Shown: positions 25,660 to 35,543, numbered from the stretch's first letter. The stretch: DNA of 64,000 nt from Bin5 sp965200685 (GCA_965200685.1 OZ241379.1:682001-746000), one strand, 5' to 3'. Translations and numbers: made by a program. The notes: generated by a model not told the origin, from the sequence alone.

Positions 25660-25965
25660 TTACCACTTCAGCAAGTTGATTTCGTCAATGTTGATGCTAT
25701 TGCGGTGTCGGATATTGGCGATGAGAATTGCCAGGCCGACAGCCACTTCAGCGGCAGCGACTGCCATAATCATAAAGACAAAGATCTGCCCTTCAAGATT
25801 GCCCCATTGCCGCGCCAGGGCGATGAGTGTCAGGTTCACACTGTTGAGCATCATCTCAACGCACATGAAGATGATCAGAGCATTGCGCCGCACCAGGACA
25901 CCGGTCGCGCCTACAGCAAAGATCAACGCGCCTAGGATCAGATAGAAACTCGTGGGAACCATCAT
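25660..25965 (-). CDS. nuoK: NADH-quinone oxidoreductase subunit K, set 1
   Basis: Three-helix membrane subunit of 101 residues. VLVRRNALIIFMCVEMMLNS carries the conserved membrane Glu of helix 2, and AAAEVAVGLAILIANIRHRN carries the second Glu on helix 3. The start overlaps the nuoJ stop by 4 nt (ATGA), indicating translational coupling. Confidence 0.95.
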   Translation of the reverse strand: MMVPTSFYLILGALIFAVGATGVLVRRNALIIFMCVEMMLNSVNLTLIALARQWGNLEGQIFVFMIMAVAAAEVAVGLAILIANIRHRNSINIDEINLLKW

Positions 25966-26546
25966 TCAGCAGCCTTCACTTCGGCATTGGCGGAGTCCTG
26001 CAACCCTGTAGGCCCCACAGATGGGATGCCTGGGCCCTCATCCTCAGGCTGACGGCCCAGGACCAACGCGCCGATCAACGCCACCAGCAGCAACACTGCA
26101 ACCAGTTCAAAAGGCAGAACATAGTCGGTAAACAAAGCACTACCGACCGCTTGCGGTGCGCCGCCCTGTAGCAACAAGGCCGGATCATCCGGCAGCGGCA
26201 TCATGCGCTGCAAGAAGCTGTAGGAGACCGCAAGCAGCAGAATGATCCCCAAGGCAAGGCCGACAGTACGGCTCCAGATCCGCTGTGCTGCGCTAAAATC
26301 ATTGGTATCGCCACCGACCAGCATAATCACGAAAAGAATCAGAATGACGATGCCACCGGCGTACACGATCACTTGGGCGGCGGCCAGAAATTGGGCTTCT
26401 AGGGTGATATACAGCACGGCTAGGGTGGCAAAATTCGTCAGCAAAAAGAGGGCACTATGCACCGGCTGACGGCTCATCACCACACCAAAGGCAGCAGCTA
26501 GGCTGACCGCGCCCACAAGCACAAAAAAAAGAAGCGACACGCTCAT
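25962..26546 (-). CDS. nuoJ: NADH-quinone oxidoreductase subunit J, set 1
   Basis: Five-helix membrane subunit of 194 residues. HSALFLLTNFATLAVLYITL and EAQFLAAAQVIVYAGGIVIL are the conserved helices 2-3. The C-terminal tail beyond helix 5 is hydrophilic and acidic (RQPEDEGPGIPSVGPTG). It is 6 nt after nuoI and overlaps nuoK. Confidence 0.94.
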   Translation of the reverse strand: MSVSLLFFVLVGAVSLAAAFGVVMSRQPVHSALFLLTNFATLAVLYITLEAQFLAAAQVIVYAGGIVILILFVIMLVGGDTNDFSAAQRIWSRTVGLALGIILLLAVSYSFLQRMMPLPDDPALLLQGGAPQAVGSALFTDYVLPFELVAVLLLVALIGALVLGRQPEDEGPGIPSVGPTGLQDSANAEVKAAE

Positions 26547-26552
26547 AGACAG

Positions 26553-27023
26553 TTACTCCGGGCGGATGATGACGTTCGGCATGCCGGGGTTCAGCAATTG
26601 TTCCTTGGTGATCACAAAATCTTTGCGTTCGTAATTGGCCAATGCAAAGTCGTGGCCCAGCACAATGGCCTCAGTCGGGCAGGCTTCTTCGCAGTCTCCG
26701 CAGAAAATGCAGCGCAAGAGGTTGATTTCGTACACCTTGGCATAGCGCTCCCCTGGCGAGAGAGGAGCATCCGCATCATTTTCTGCTCCCTCCACGTAAA
26801 TCGCCTGTGTCGGGCAGGCCGCCTCGCACAGACAGCAGCCGATACAACGCTCCAAGCCATTGTCATAACGCCGCAATTCATGCTTACCCCGAAAACGAGG
26901 ATAGACGGGAATCTTCTCGCTTGGGAACTCGACAGTCACCGGCTGCTGCCGCAGATGCTTGAGGGTCACGCCCATTGCTTTGCCGATCTCAGCTGCGCCC
27001 TTGAGAAAGTCGCCAATTGCCAT
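26553..27023 (-). CDS. nuoI: NADH-quinone oxidoreductase subunit I (2x[4Fe-4S])
   Basis: Peripheral-arm ferredoxin-like subunit of 156 residues that passes electrons toward NuoB. Two CxxCxxCxxxCP motifs are intact: CIGCCLCEAACPTQAI and CIFCGDCEEACPTEAI. The N-terminal amphipathic segment LKGAAEIGKAMGVTLKHL matches NuoI membrane contact helices. This is the only nuoI in the window; the second nuo set has none. Confidence 0.95.
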   Translation of the reverse strand: MAIGDFLKGAAEIGKAMGVTLKHLRQQPVTVEFPSEKIPVYPRFRGKHELRRYDNGLERCIGCCLCEAACPTQAIYVEGAENDADAPLSPGERYAKVYEINLLRCIFCGDCEEACPTEAIVLGHDFALANYERKDFVITKEQLLNPGMPNVIIRPE

Positions 27024-27047
27024 GAATACAGTCCTATTGATTGATGG

Positions 27048-27073
27048 AACTGCAGTTTGAGCTCACTGCAGTG
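27048..27073. repeat. Pair of ACTGCAGT palindromes in the nuoI-nuoH gap
   Basis: AACTGCAGTT (27048-27057) and CACTGCAGTG (27064-27073) are each perfect 10-bp palindromes, 16 bp centre to centre, inside the 65-nt gap after nuoH. The ACTGCAGT core recurs at 12818-12825 and 42646-42653, also between genes. Confidence 0.5.
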
Positions 27074-27088
27074 TACGGGCCATTGCCT

Positions 27089-28069
27089 TTATTTGAGCCA
27101 TACGGCCAATATTGCGGAAATACTCATGTAGACAAGTCCTAGGGGCAGCATAAACTGCCAGCAGAACTTCATTAGCTGATCGTAACGTGGCCGCCCAATG
27201 CTGGCCCGCACCCAAATGAACAGAAACAACAGCACAACCACCTTGATCACCAAGTAGACCGGCCCCAGCCAGATGATCTCATCGGCGAGGGGTCCTTTCC
27301 AACCGCCGAAAAAGAGAGTCGCCATGATCGCACTGGTGGTGATCATGTTGATGTATTCGGCCATAAAGAACAGGGCAAATTTCATGCCCCCATATTCGGT
27401 CTGGAAACCGGCCACCAACTCATTCTCCGTCTCTGGCAAGTCAAAGGGGCTGCGGTTTGTTTCCGCCAGAATGCAGATGAAAAAGAAGGGGAAGATCAGC
27501 CACAGCCACAGCCATTCCCACCAAGGCCGGGCTGCCTCGACCAACTCAACCAAACTGAAGCTACCGGCCAGGATCAGAATGCTGACGAGAAACAGGCCCA
27601 GGGGCAGCTCGTAGGAAACCATCTGTGCGGACGAACGCAGCGCGCCCAGCAGAGAGTAGTTGTTGTTGCTGCTCCAACCGGCCAGAATCACACCGTAGCT
27701 CTCAATGCCGGCGACCGCCAAAATCCACAGAAAGCCGATATTCACATCAGCAATCGCTGGCGTCCCTTTGGCAATCGGGATCACCGCCCAGATGATCAGA
27801 GCAGGGACAAGGGCCAGGGCCGGGGCAAGCAGATAGACTGGCTTGTCCACGTGATTGGGGATGACCTCTTCCTTGAAGAATGCCTTGACCGCATCAGCTG
27901 CTGGTTGCAACAGGCCAAACTTGCCGGCCCGATTCGGCCCATATCGTACTTGAAAACGGGCCAACAATTTTCGCTCATACCAAGTGAGATAGGCAAAGCC
28001 GGTCAACAGAACGAAAATGAGAATCAGAGCCCGAATGGTCGGGAAGACCAGTACAGTTAGCCAGTCCAT
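27089..28069 (-). CDS. nuoH: NADH-quinone oxidoreductase subunit H, set 1
   Basis: Membrane subunit forming the base of the quinone chamber; 326 residues and eight helices. Marks: RFQVRYGPNRAG, FFKEEVIPNHVDKPVYLLAP, SYELPLGLFLVSI and the acidic loop AETNRSPFDLPETENELVAG (20 residues), the form seen in canonical NuoH. The start abuts the nuoG stop with no gap. Confidence 0.96.
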   Translation of the reverse strand: MDWLTVLVFPTIRALILIFVLLTGFAYLTWYERKLLARFQVRYGPNRAGKFGLLQPAADAVKAFFKEEVIPNHVDKPVYLLAPALALVPALIIWAVIPIAKGTPAIADVNIGFLWILAVAGIESYGVILAGWSSNNNYSLLGALRSSAQMVSYELPLGLFLVSILILAGSFSLVELVEAARPWWEWLWLWLIFPFFFICILAETNRSPFDLPETENELVAGFQTEYGGMKFALFFMAEYINMITTSAIMATLFFGGWKGPLADEIIWLGPVYLVIKVVVLLFLFIWVRASIGRPRYDQLMKFCWQFMLPLGLVYMSISAILAVWLK

Positions 28070-30628
28070 TTACTTCTTCTCCACTTTCACCCACTGTGTA
28101 TGGCTACCATTCAGCAGGGCCCCCACCGGCGCGCCCGGCAGGCTTTCCGGGATCCAAGCAGTGCCTGGTTGGACTTGGGCATCGATGGCAATGGCCAGAT
28201 CTAGCGCGCCTTGCTCACTCTGGACCGTGACAGCATCGCCCTCTTCTACGCCCAGGTCTGCGGCATCGGACGGGCTGAGACTGACGGCGGCCGCGTGGGC
28301 ACTGGCATGCATCTGCTCGGTCAAGCGGAACAAGGTGCCGCCATCGTAGAGAACCGTGCCGGTCACAAGGCTGAGGGGATAGCTGCTATGCGGCTCTGGC
28401 TTGGCACTGTCAGCAACCTGCCGGTATACCGCCTTCGCGCGCGCGGTCGTGGCTTCCCATTGACGCCCCTGATCGCCCAAAACATCCCATGTCAATTCTG
28501 TATAGGCCGGCACTGCCTTTGTGATCTCAGCAGTGAGGCTTTGGGCAGCAGAGAACGCCCAATCTCCGCCCATCTGTTGGGCCAGATGGGTCAGGATCAT
28601 CCAGTCGGGCGCGGCCCGGGTCGAAGGATTGGTGATGGGGCCCGGGGCCCGCTGCACCCGCTGCTCCAGATTGGTAAATGTGCCATCGCTTTCAGCCCAA
28701 CCGAGAGCCGGCAGCACCACATCCGCCTGCTGTGCCGTCTGTGTGAGAAACAGTTCGGAAACCACCAGCAGGTCTAGTTTCTCTAGATTGGCGGCCCAAT
28801 CCGGGCGTTCGTCTGCTGGGTCCGCGCCCATCACAAAGAGAGCCTTGATCTCGTTATCACTGTCCAACATCTGTGTGTAGGTGTACCCTGGCCGGCTGGG
28901 CAGGGTACAGTTCCACAGCTCTGCTAGGCGTTCTCTGGCCTCGGCATCATCCAAGGGCACATGGCCGGGCAGCCGGTCTGGCAGCACGCCCATATCCCGA
29001 CATCCTTGGGCGTTGCCGTCCAGCCCTACATAGGCCAACCTCTCGCTGTTGCCCGTGGCCAAGGCTAAATTGGCCAGCCCATCCCGCACGGCCGGGCCAT
29101 CTGGGCCACGGCCAGCCATAGGGCCGTAGATGATCAAGGTCTTATCGCTTTCCACCAACTGTTTGGCCGCGGCCTGCAGCGCGGCCATGTCGGTACGGCA
29201 TTGGTTGGCCAAGGCATCGGCATGCGCGCCCTCTGTCCACTGCCGCAATGTACGCTCATCCGCATCCCTCGCGGCCCCAGCATCCAACGCCGCCCGCAAC
29301 AGACCATTGAGGAGCGTTGCTTCTGTGCCCACTCGATAGGGCAAATAGGGGCCCTTGTAGCGGGTCAGCTCGATCTTGCGCGGATGGGCGATGATCAGAC
29401 GGGCCCCACCTTGACGGACAGCCCGCTTCAGATGCAGGTCCAGCAGCGGCAGCTCTTCGCTGGGGTCTACACCAAAAAGGAAAATGGTATCTACCTGTGG
29501 ATCTGGCCCATACTGGGGTTTCATCACATGGGCCAAGGCCGGCAGGCCCGTGGGCAGAGCCGCCACATCGCCACCATCCCGATGGTCAATATTGTTGCTG
29601 CCCACAATGCCGCGGAAAAAGCGTTGCAGCGCGTAGTTGCTTTCATTGCTGACCTTGCCACTGCCTATCGCACCGATAGCCTGCGCGCCATGCTCTTCTT
29701 TGATACCGGTCAGCTTCTCAGCGATATAGCCCAAGGCTTCGCTCCACTGCACCGCGGCCAGAGCCCCGTTCTTCCGCACAAGCGGAACGGTCAGCCGCGC
29801 CTCGTCATGTACCCATCCATGGGCAAAACGCCCCTTATCACAGAGCCACTGGTCGTTCACCTGCATATTTTCTCGGCCTACAATGCGCCGCAATGTATGA
29901 GTGCGGCTGTCCAGCCGCACATTGCAGCCGATTGAGCAGTGGGTGCAGATGCTGGGGGTCCGCTCGATCTCCCAGGGGCGATACGCAAAGCGCGATACCC
30001 GGTTGGTCAATGCCCCCACGGGGCAGAGATCGATAATATTGCCGCTGGTCTTGGCATCCACCGGCCGGCCGTCTTGAATGTCAACGATGGTTTCATTGCC
30101 CCGTTCAAACAGACCGAGTTGCGGTTTGTCTTCCCACTCTTCCAGATAGCGGATGCAACGCCAGCACAGCACACAACGCTCCTGGTCCAACACAATCGTA
30201 TCGGAGATATCATAGTGCTTTTTGGCCAGCCGTTTCGGTTCGATCAGCTGGCTGATGCCAGGACCGAAACGCATGGTCTGATCCTGCAAAGGGCATTCCC
30301 CCCCCTTGTCGCAGATCGGGCAGTCCAATGGATGATTGAGCAGAATAAAGCCCAGATTGGCTTCCTGCACAGTACGCACCTGCTCTGTATCTGTGCGGAC
30401 AACCATCCCCTCCCCTACGGGCATAGTACAGGAGGGCATCATTGCGGGGCCCCGGGGGCCATCCACCTCAACCAGACACATGCGACAACAGCCGACTGGG
30501 TCCAATTTGGGATGGGAGCAGAAGACAGGGATCTCGATGGCTGCTCGCCGGGCAGCATCTACCAGCAATGTGCCTCGAGGGACCGACACCTCTTTTTCAT
30601 TGATCGTCAGCGTTACGTTTTCACTCAT
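28070..30628 (-). CDS. nuoG: NADH-quinone oxidoreductase subunit G
   Basis: Largest peripheral subunit, 852 residues. The N-terminal [2Fe-2S] domain shows CSHPKLDPVGCCRMCLVEV (19 residues), then the HxxxC cluster motif HPLDCPICDKGGECPLQ and the [4Fe-4S] motif CVLCWRCIRYLEE. A molybdopterin-oxidoreductase-type fold follows from about 225, opening with CTHCSIGCN, which suggests the extra N7-type cluster. The C-terminal end is an aspartate-decarboxylase-like barrel. It lies 75 nt after the nuoEF fusion and abuts nuoH. Confidence 0.96.
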   Translation of the reverse strand: MSENVTLTINEKEVSVPRGTLLVDAARRAAIEIPVFCSHPKLDPVGCCRMCLVEVDGPRGPAMMPSCTMPVGEGMVVRTDTEQVRTVQEANLGFILLNHPLDCPICDKGGECPLQDQTMRFGPGISQLIEPKRLAKKHYDISDTIVLDQERCVLCWRCIRYLEEWEDKPQLGLFERGNETIVDIQDGRPVDAKTSGNIIDLCPVGALTNRVSRFAYRPWEIERTPSICTHCSIGCNVRLDSRTHTLRRIVGRENMQVNDQWLCDKGRFAHGWVHDEARLTVPLVRKNGALAAVQWSEALGYIAEKLTGIKEEHGAQAIGAIGSGKVSNESNYALQRFFRGIVGSNNIDHRDGGDVAALPTGLPALAHVMKPQYGPDPQVDTIFLFGVDPSEELPLLDLHLKRAVRQGGARLIIAHPRKIELTRYKGPYLPYRVGTEATLLNGLLRAALDAGAARDADERTLRQWTEGAHADALANQCRTDMAALQAAAKQLVESDKTLIIYGPMAGRGPDGPAVRDGLANLALATGNSERLAYVGLDGNAQGCRDMGVLPDRLPGHVPLDDAEARERLAELWNCTLPSRPGYTYTQMLDSDNEIKALFVMGADPADERPDWAANLEKLDLLVVSELFLTQTAQQADVVLPALGWAESDGTFTNLEQRVQRAPGPITNPSTRAAPDWMILTHLAQQMGGDWAFSAAQSLTAEITKAVPAYTELTWDVLGDQGRQWEATTARAKAVYRQVADSAKPEPHSSYPLSLVTGTVLYDGGTLFRLTEQMHASAHAAAVSLSPSDAADLGVEEGDAVTVQSEQGALDLAIAIDAQVQPGTAWIPESLPGAPVGALLNGSHTQWVKVEKK

Positions 30629-30703
30629 AACCTATGTGATTCCCAGTACGGAAGAGAAACTCTTTGTTGGGGTAGATAGGAGAACAGTGACACCCTTGTG
30701 GCC

Positions 30704-32680
30704 TCACTCCTTCCCGGACACCAGATCATCATGCAGGACAATGGGCCCACCCGCTGGCATGAAGGTACTCGCGCGCAGCCCGCTCGGTTCGTGTACATCT
30801 GGACGATAGACTGGGCGAATGGGTAGAACCGGGCCGACTTCGTCAGGATTGGTGCTCTCGATCTGCTGTGTAAATTCACTGCGGAATTTGAGCAGATTGC
30901 TCTGTAGACCCCAGACTGATGCCTCTCCAAAAGGACAGAAACTCTTGCCAGCGATGTTTTCAGCGATATATTCCATCAGCTCCAAATCTTTGCCCCGGCC
31001 CTGGCCCGCCTCGATCCGCAGCAGGATCTTTTCCAGCCAAGCGGTACCTTCCCGGCAGGGGGTACATTTGCCGCAACTCTCCTCCCTGTAAAAGCTGAGG
31101 GTACGCCGGGCCACCTCAAACATGGGGGTGCGCTCGTCAATAGCGATTACGCCGGCCGAGCCCAGCAGAGAACCTGCCTCGGCCACGCTCTCGTAGTCCA
31201 GAGGGGTATCAAACTGATCCGGTGTCAGCAGCTTCATTGACAGACCACCCGGCACAATGGCTTTGATCTCATAGTTGTCATCCTGGGGCCCGCCGCCGTA
31301 CTCATAGACAAGGTCCCGCAAAGGGATGGCATGGGGCAGCTCGTACAGACCAGGCCGCTTGACGTTGCCACTCAGGCAGAAGATACGCATTCCAGGGCTG
31401 CGCTCGGTGCCAAACCCCTTGTACCAATCGACCCCATGGCGCATAACCTGGGTGACATTACAGATCGACTCCACATTGTTGACAATCGTCGGTTTGGCGT
31501 ACAGCCCTTCCACGGCCGGGAAGGGTGGCTTCAGGCGTGGCTGGCCGCGATACCCCTCCAGACTGGAAAGCTGGGCCGTCTCCTCGCCACACTCATAGGA
31601 CCCCGCGCCCCGGTGGAGGACCAGATCCAAACGTTGGCCGCCGCCGAAAATGTTGTCGCCCAAGTAGCCTTTGGACTTGGCCTCCTCAATGGCCGCCTGT
31701 AAACGGGTGTAGGCGAAATAATATTCCCCCCGGATATAGATGAACGCCTTCTGTGCCTCAATAGCATGGCAGCTCAAGATAATGCCTTCTACGAGTTGGT
31801 GCGGGTCATACTCCATCACAAGGCGGTCCTTGAACGTGCCAGGCTCCGACTCGTCGGCGTTGACGACCATATAACGGGGGTAGAGACCCTTCGGCAGAAA
31901 CCCCCACTTGATGCCGGTGGGGAAGCCGGCCCCGCCCCGGCCCCTGATCCCGCTGGCCTTGATCTGCTCTACCATGTCGGCTGGCTCAATTTCGCGCAAC
32001 ACCCGTCTAGCAGTTTCGTAGCCGCCATCGGCCTCATAGGTTTCGATAGTATGGCTATGCGGCTTGTTCAAACGCTCCAGCAGATAGCGCGGTTCCATGC
32101 CGCCGGTGCGGTAGGGGCCATCGGCAGCACCAGTGCTGTCGGGGTCCGCCTGCGGGGTCCAGCGTTCTAGGCTGTGGAAGCCCTTGCCATCCTGCAGCAG
32201 CTTGATGACCTGCTCTACATCCTCAGCTGTGTCCAGATTCTCAAAATAGCGGATCTGGCCGGTCTTTTGGTGCGTGATGGCCGCCATGGGCGCAGTGACG
32301 CAGGAGCCGAGACATTCCATATGGTCCAGAGCAAATTGGCCGTCCTCGGTTCTAGCACCATGATGGATGCCCAAGGTCTCTTCAAAACGGTGCAAGCACT
32401 GCACACCACCCCGCAGCATACAGGGCACATTTGTGCAGACTTCAATATGATATTCGGCCTTTGGTTGCGCGTGTAGCATGGTATAGAAGCCGACGACCGC
32501 GCCGACTTCAGCCGGAGCAATGCCCAGAATCTCGGCCAGTTCGTCCTGAGCCTCTAGTGGACAGTAGCCGTACTCGCGCTGGATTACATAGAGGGCCGGC
32601 AGAATCCCAGAACGCTGTCGGCCCGTGGGATAGAGAGCGAGTATCTCGTCGATTTCCTGCCGCATGGATGCGGTGATCAT
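30704..32680 (-). CDS. nuoEF: Fused NADH-quinone oxidoreductase subunits E and F
   Basis: A single 658-residue chain. Residues 1-165 are NuoE with its [2Fe-2S] ligands C82, C87, C123 and C127. A linker of about 30 residues rich in Gly, Pro and Asp follows. Residues 195-658 are NuoF: FMN/NADH loop RGRGGAGFPTG (247-257), SYECGEET, and the [4Fe-4S] ligands C536, C539, C542 and C582. It accepts hydride from NADH and feeds the Fe-S chain. In most bacteria these are two genes; here no stop or frameshift separates them. The ATG starts directly at a normal NuoE N-terminus. Confidence 0.93.
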   Translation of the reverse strand: MITASMRQEIDEILALYPTGRQRSGILPALYVIQREYGYCPLEAQDELAEILGIAPAEVGAVVGFYTMLHAQPKAEYHIEVCTNVPCMLRGGVQCLHRFEETLGIHHGARTEDGQFALDHMECLGSCVTAPMAAITHQKTGQIRYFENLDTAEDVEQVIKLLQDGKGFHSLERWTPQADPDSTGAADGPYRTGGMEPRYLLERLNKPHSHTIETYEADGGYETARRVLREIEPADMVEQIKASGIRGRGGAGFPTGIKWGFLPKGLYPRYMVVNADESEPGTFKDRLVMEYDPHQLVEGIILSCHAIEAQKAFIYIRGEYYFAYTRLQAAIEEAKSKGYLGDNIFGGGQRLDLVLHRGAGSYECGEETAQLSSLEGYRGQPRLKPPFPAVEGLYAKPTIVNNVESICNVTQVMRHGVDWYKGFGTERSPGMRIFCLSGNVKRPGLYELPHAIPLRDLVYEYGGGPQDDNYEIKAIVPGGLSMKLLTPDQFDTPLDYESVAEAGSLLGSAGVIAIDERTPMFEVARRTLSFYREESCGKCTPCREGTAWLEKILLRIEAGQGRGKDLELMEYIAENIAGKSFCPFGEASVWGLQSNLLKFRSEFTQQIESTNPDEVGPVLPIRPVYRPDVHEPSGLRASTFMPAGGPIVLHDDLVSGKE

Positions 32681-32687
32681 ATTCGTC

Positions 32688-34523
32688 TCACCTATCTACT
32701 TCGCCGAGGACGATGTCAATGGAGCCGATGTTCGTGACAACATCGGACAGCATCTCGCCGCGGCTGATGTGGTCAATGGCGTAGAGATTGTTGAAGCTGG
32801 GCCCATGAACATGGAGGCGGTAGGGTTTGGACGAGCCATCGCTGTAGACGAAGAAGCCCAACTCGCCTTTGCTGCCCTCAATGCCATGATAAAAGAAGCC
32901 TGGGTCCACATGGAAGCCTTCTGTCATCAGTTTGAAATGATGGATCAAGGCCTCCATACTGACATCTAGCTCTGTACGTGGCGGCGCGGCCACTTTGCGG
33001 TCGTTCGACTTGTAAAGGCCGCCGGGCAGATTCTCCACCGCCTGCTGCAGAATGCGGACACTCTGCCGCATCTCCTCCATCCGCACGAGGTAGCGTCCGT
33101 AGCAATCGCCCCGCTCACTGAGGGGCACTGCAAATTCATACCCTTCATAGCCTGAATACGGCTGATCGCGGCGCAGATCCCAATCAACACCACTACCCCG
33201 CAGCATGGGCCCGGTCAAGCCCATAGCCAAGGCATCTTCCCGGCTCACGTAGCCCACCCCTTCCAAGCGTTCTCTCCAAAGGGGGGCATTGGTCAACATG
33301 GCCTCGTAGTCGTCGATCTTGCGGGACATCACCCGCAGGAAATCCTTCAGTTCAGAAATGAACGCGTCCGGTAGATCCTGCCAGACACCCCCGATGCGGA
33401 TGTAACTGACCGTCAGACGAGCACCACAGGCCATCTCAAACAGGTCCAAAATCCGCTCCCGCTCCCGGGTGGCATACATTAACAGGCTCATGCCAGTCCC
33501 AGAGACATCCAACACATGGGTGGACAGCCAGAACAGATGGGAGGCGATGCGCTGCATCTCCGCCATAATCACCCGGATCACCTGCGCTCGTTCCGGGATC
33601 TGGAGACCCAGCATATGCTCAATGGTCAGGCAATAGCCCAGATTGTTGGCCATGGCCGAGAGGTAATCCATGCGGTCCGTATAGTAGACGAAATCCTTAT
33701 AACGCTTGTTTTCGCCGGTCTTCTCAAAGCCGGAATGCAGAAAGCCCAGGTCCGGATCAATGCTGACGATGCGCTCCCCATCCAGTTCCACCACCAGCCG
33801 CAGCACACCGTGGGTGCTGGGATGATGAGGCCCCATGTTGATGATCATATTTTCCCGGCTCATGCCCGGCGGCAGGTCCGGGGCCTTACTCTCGGCTGCC
33901 ATGACCTGCGTGCCGAGGGATTCAAATTCCGGGTCATCCCATGTGAAGGTAAACGGCACTTCCTCACCGCCAAGGGGGACCTGTTTCTGCAGGGGATGGT
34001 AGGGCCAGCTCTTGGGCATCAAGATGCGGCGCAGATCCGGATGGCCAGCAAAGCGAATCCCCATCAGATCGTACACCTCCCGCTCCGGCCATTCCGCAGC
34101 ACGGAAGATCCCTGTCAGACTGTCGATAGAGGGCGGCTCACCGCCACAATCGGAGACAACTGTCATATGTTGGTTGCGGGTGTAGGAACGGAACTGATAG
34201 ACCGTCTGAAAGCGGCTGTCCCCGTCGTTCAAGGGCAGCTGGGAGCGATCTATACTGGTGATGTCGATGAGGGTTTGGTATTGAAGCTGGGGATCATCCC
34301 GCAGAAAGGCAACGAGTGCTTTCAATTGGGCGGGGTTTACATAGACAACTTGATTGCTATTATGCAGCCCAGCGGCCCTGATATCGGTGCTGAACCGCTG
34401 ACATACCTGCTGGATGTCAGCGGTTTCCCCTGTGGGCAAGGGGGCCAGGGCTGGGATGCCCGGCGGATTCAGGGTACGCTGGGTCTCATATAGGCGAAAT
34501 GTAGGTGCGACATCAAACGGCAT
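32688..34523 (-). CDS. nuoCD: Fused NADH-quinone oxidoreductase subunits C and D
   Basis: 611 residues. Residues 1-190 are NuoC, ending in EREVYDLMGIRFAGHPDLRR; residues 215-611 are NuoD with GPHHPSTHGVLRLVVELDG, MRGSG-type loop TGPMLRGSGVDWDLR, LHVHGPSFNNL and the C-terminal GSIDIVLGEVDR. NuoD carries the quinone-site His and Tyr region. The C-D fusion is known from enterobacteria and others. It is followed after 7 nt by nuoEF and is the only C or D gene in the window. Confidence 0.95.
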   Translation of the reverse strand: MPFDVAPTFRLYETQRTLNPPGIPALAPLPTGETADIQQVCQRFSTDIRAAGLHNSNQVVYVNPAQLKALVAFLRDDPQLQYQTLIDITSIDRSQLPLNDGDSRFQTVYQFRSYTRNQHMTVVSDCGGEPPSIDSLTGIFRAAEWPEREVYDLMGIRFAGHPDLRRILMPKSWPYHPLQKQVPLGGEEVPFTFTWDDPEFESLGTQVMAAESKAPDLPPGMSRENMIINMGPHHPSTHGVLRLVVELDGERIVSIDPDLGFLHSGFEKTGENKRYKDFVYYTDRMDYLSAMANNLGYCLTIEHMLGLQIPERAQVIRVIMAEMQRIASHLFWLSTHVLDVSGTGMSLLMYATRERERILDLFEMACGARLTVSYIRIGGVWQDLPDAFISELKDFLRVMSRKIDDYEAMLTNAPLWRERLEGVGYVSREDALAMGLTGPMLRGSGVDWDLRRDQPYSGYEGYEFAVPLSERGDCYGRYLVRMEEMRQSVRILQQAVENLPGGLYKSNDRKVAAPPRTELDVSMEALIHHFKLMTEGFHVDPGFFYHGIEGSKGELGFFVYSDGSSKPYRLHVHGPSFNNLYAIDHISRGEMLSDVVTNIGSIDIVLGEVDR

Positions 34524-34541
34524 TTCTGCGCCTATTCACGG

Positions 34542-35063
34542 TTATGCTCCTAAGGGAATAATCTCTTCAACGATCAACTGTTCTGGGGTTGATGTGCGAA
34601 TGCTTTCATTGGCCTGCTTTTCCCGCAACTTGTCCAATGCGTACAACAGAGACTCAGGCCGCGGGGGGCAACCAGGCACGTACACATCCACCGGGATGAT
34701 TTTATCCACCCCTTGAATAATGGCATAATTGTTAAAGGGGCCACCAGCACTGGCACAAATGCCCATGGCAATCACCCATTTGGGGGCCGACATCTGATCA
34801 TAGATGCGTTTGATGACCGGTGCCATCTTGTTGCTCACCCGCCCGGAGACGATCATCAGGTCAGCTTGGCGCGGGCTGGCACGAAACAACTCTGAGCCAT
34901 AGCGAGCAATATCATGGCGGGCCGTGCCTGTGGCGATCATCTCCATGGCACAACAGGCCAGCCCAAAGAGCAATGGCCAAGTGCTGTTGGCACGCCCCCA
35001 ATTGATGACACTGTCCAACGTTGTGGTCAATATGCCTTCAGGAACTTTCTGTTCTATGCCCAT
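34542..35063 (-). CDS. nuoB: NADH-quinone oxidoreductase subunit B (N2 cluster)
   Basis: 173 residues. Holds the terminal [4Fe-4S] cluster N2 through GLACCAMEM (adjacent cysteines), MGICASAGGPF and VYVPGCPPRPE. The N-terminus (GIEQKVPEGILTTTLDSVINW) is standard. It sits 49 nt after nuoA and is the only nuoB in the window. Confidence 0.96.
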   Translation of the reverse strand: MGIEQKVPEGILTTTLDSVINWGRANSTWPLLFGLACCAMEMIATGTARHDIARYGSELFRASPRQADLMIVSGRVSNKMAPVIKRIYDQMSAPKWVIAMGICASAGGPFNNYAIIQGVDKIIPVDVYVPGCPPRPESLLYALDKLREKQANESIRTSTPEQLIVEEIIPLGA

Positions 35064-35112
35064 AATTTAATCCGACACCTCTAAATGCAGGCCGTACTGG
35101 CGCACCGCCTTT

Positions 35113-35469
35113 TTATTCCCAATCAAGAGCACCTTTTTTCCACTCATAGAGGAAACCCACCACCAGAATGACAAAGAAGGGAACCATCGCCAGCAGAGCA
35201 AACAGGCGCAAGTCTCGCAAAACAGCGGCCCATGGATACAGGAAGATCACCTCAATATCAAAGATCAGAAAGAGCATGGCCACCAGATAGTACTTGACGG
35301 GAAAACGTCGCCGTGCGTTGGCGAAGGGGATGACCCCTGATTCGTAGGGTTCCAATTTCTGGTTGTTGCTCTCCCGAGGACCGAGCAGAGACGGCAAGGC
35401 AATGACAAGCAGCCCGAACCCGCCTGCCAGAATAATCAATATGAGCAGTGGAAGATAATCACTCGCCAT
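35113..35469 (-). CDS. nuoA: NADH-quinone oxidoreductase subunit A, set 1
   Basis: 118 residues and three transmembrane helices. The conserved loop reads KLEPYESGVIPFANARRRFPV and helix 2 has FLIFDIEVIFLYPWA with its membrane acidic residues. ATG 35469 is preferred to the TTG two codons upstream. It is the first gene of the first complex I operon and has a strong divergent promoter about 75 nt upstream. Confidence 0.94.
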   Translation of the reverse strand: MASDYLPLLILIILAGGFGLLVIALPSLLGPRESNNQKLEPYESGVIPFANARRRFPVKYYLVAMLFLIFDIEVIFLYPWAAVLRDLRLFALLAMVPFFVILVVGFLYEWKKGALDWE

Positions 35470-35543
35470 TCCCAACCTGTTCCTTTGCAGTGCTACCGTC
35501 AGGATTTGAGGATCGTCCGTGCCATTTTACACGAACCCGCGGC

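Noticed and set aside
33516..34493. Plus-strand frame of 325 codons in nuoCD
   Set aside because: Antisense shadow of a high-GC gene; the nuoCD frame carries all the family motifs.
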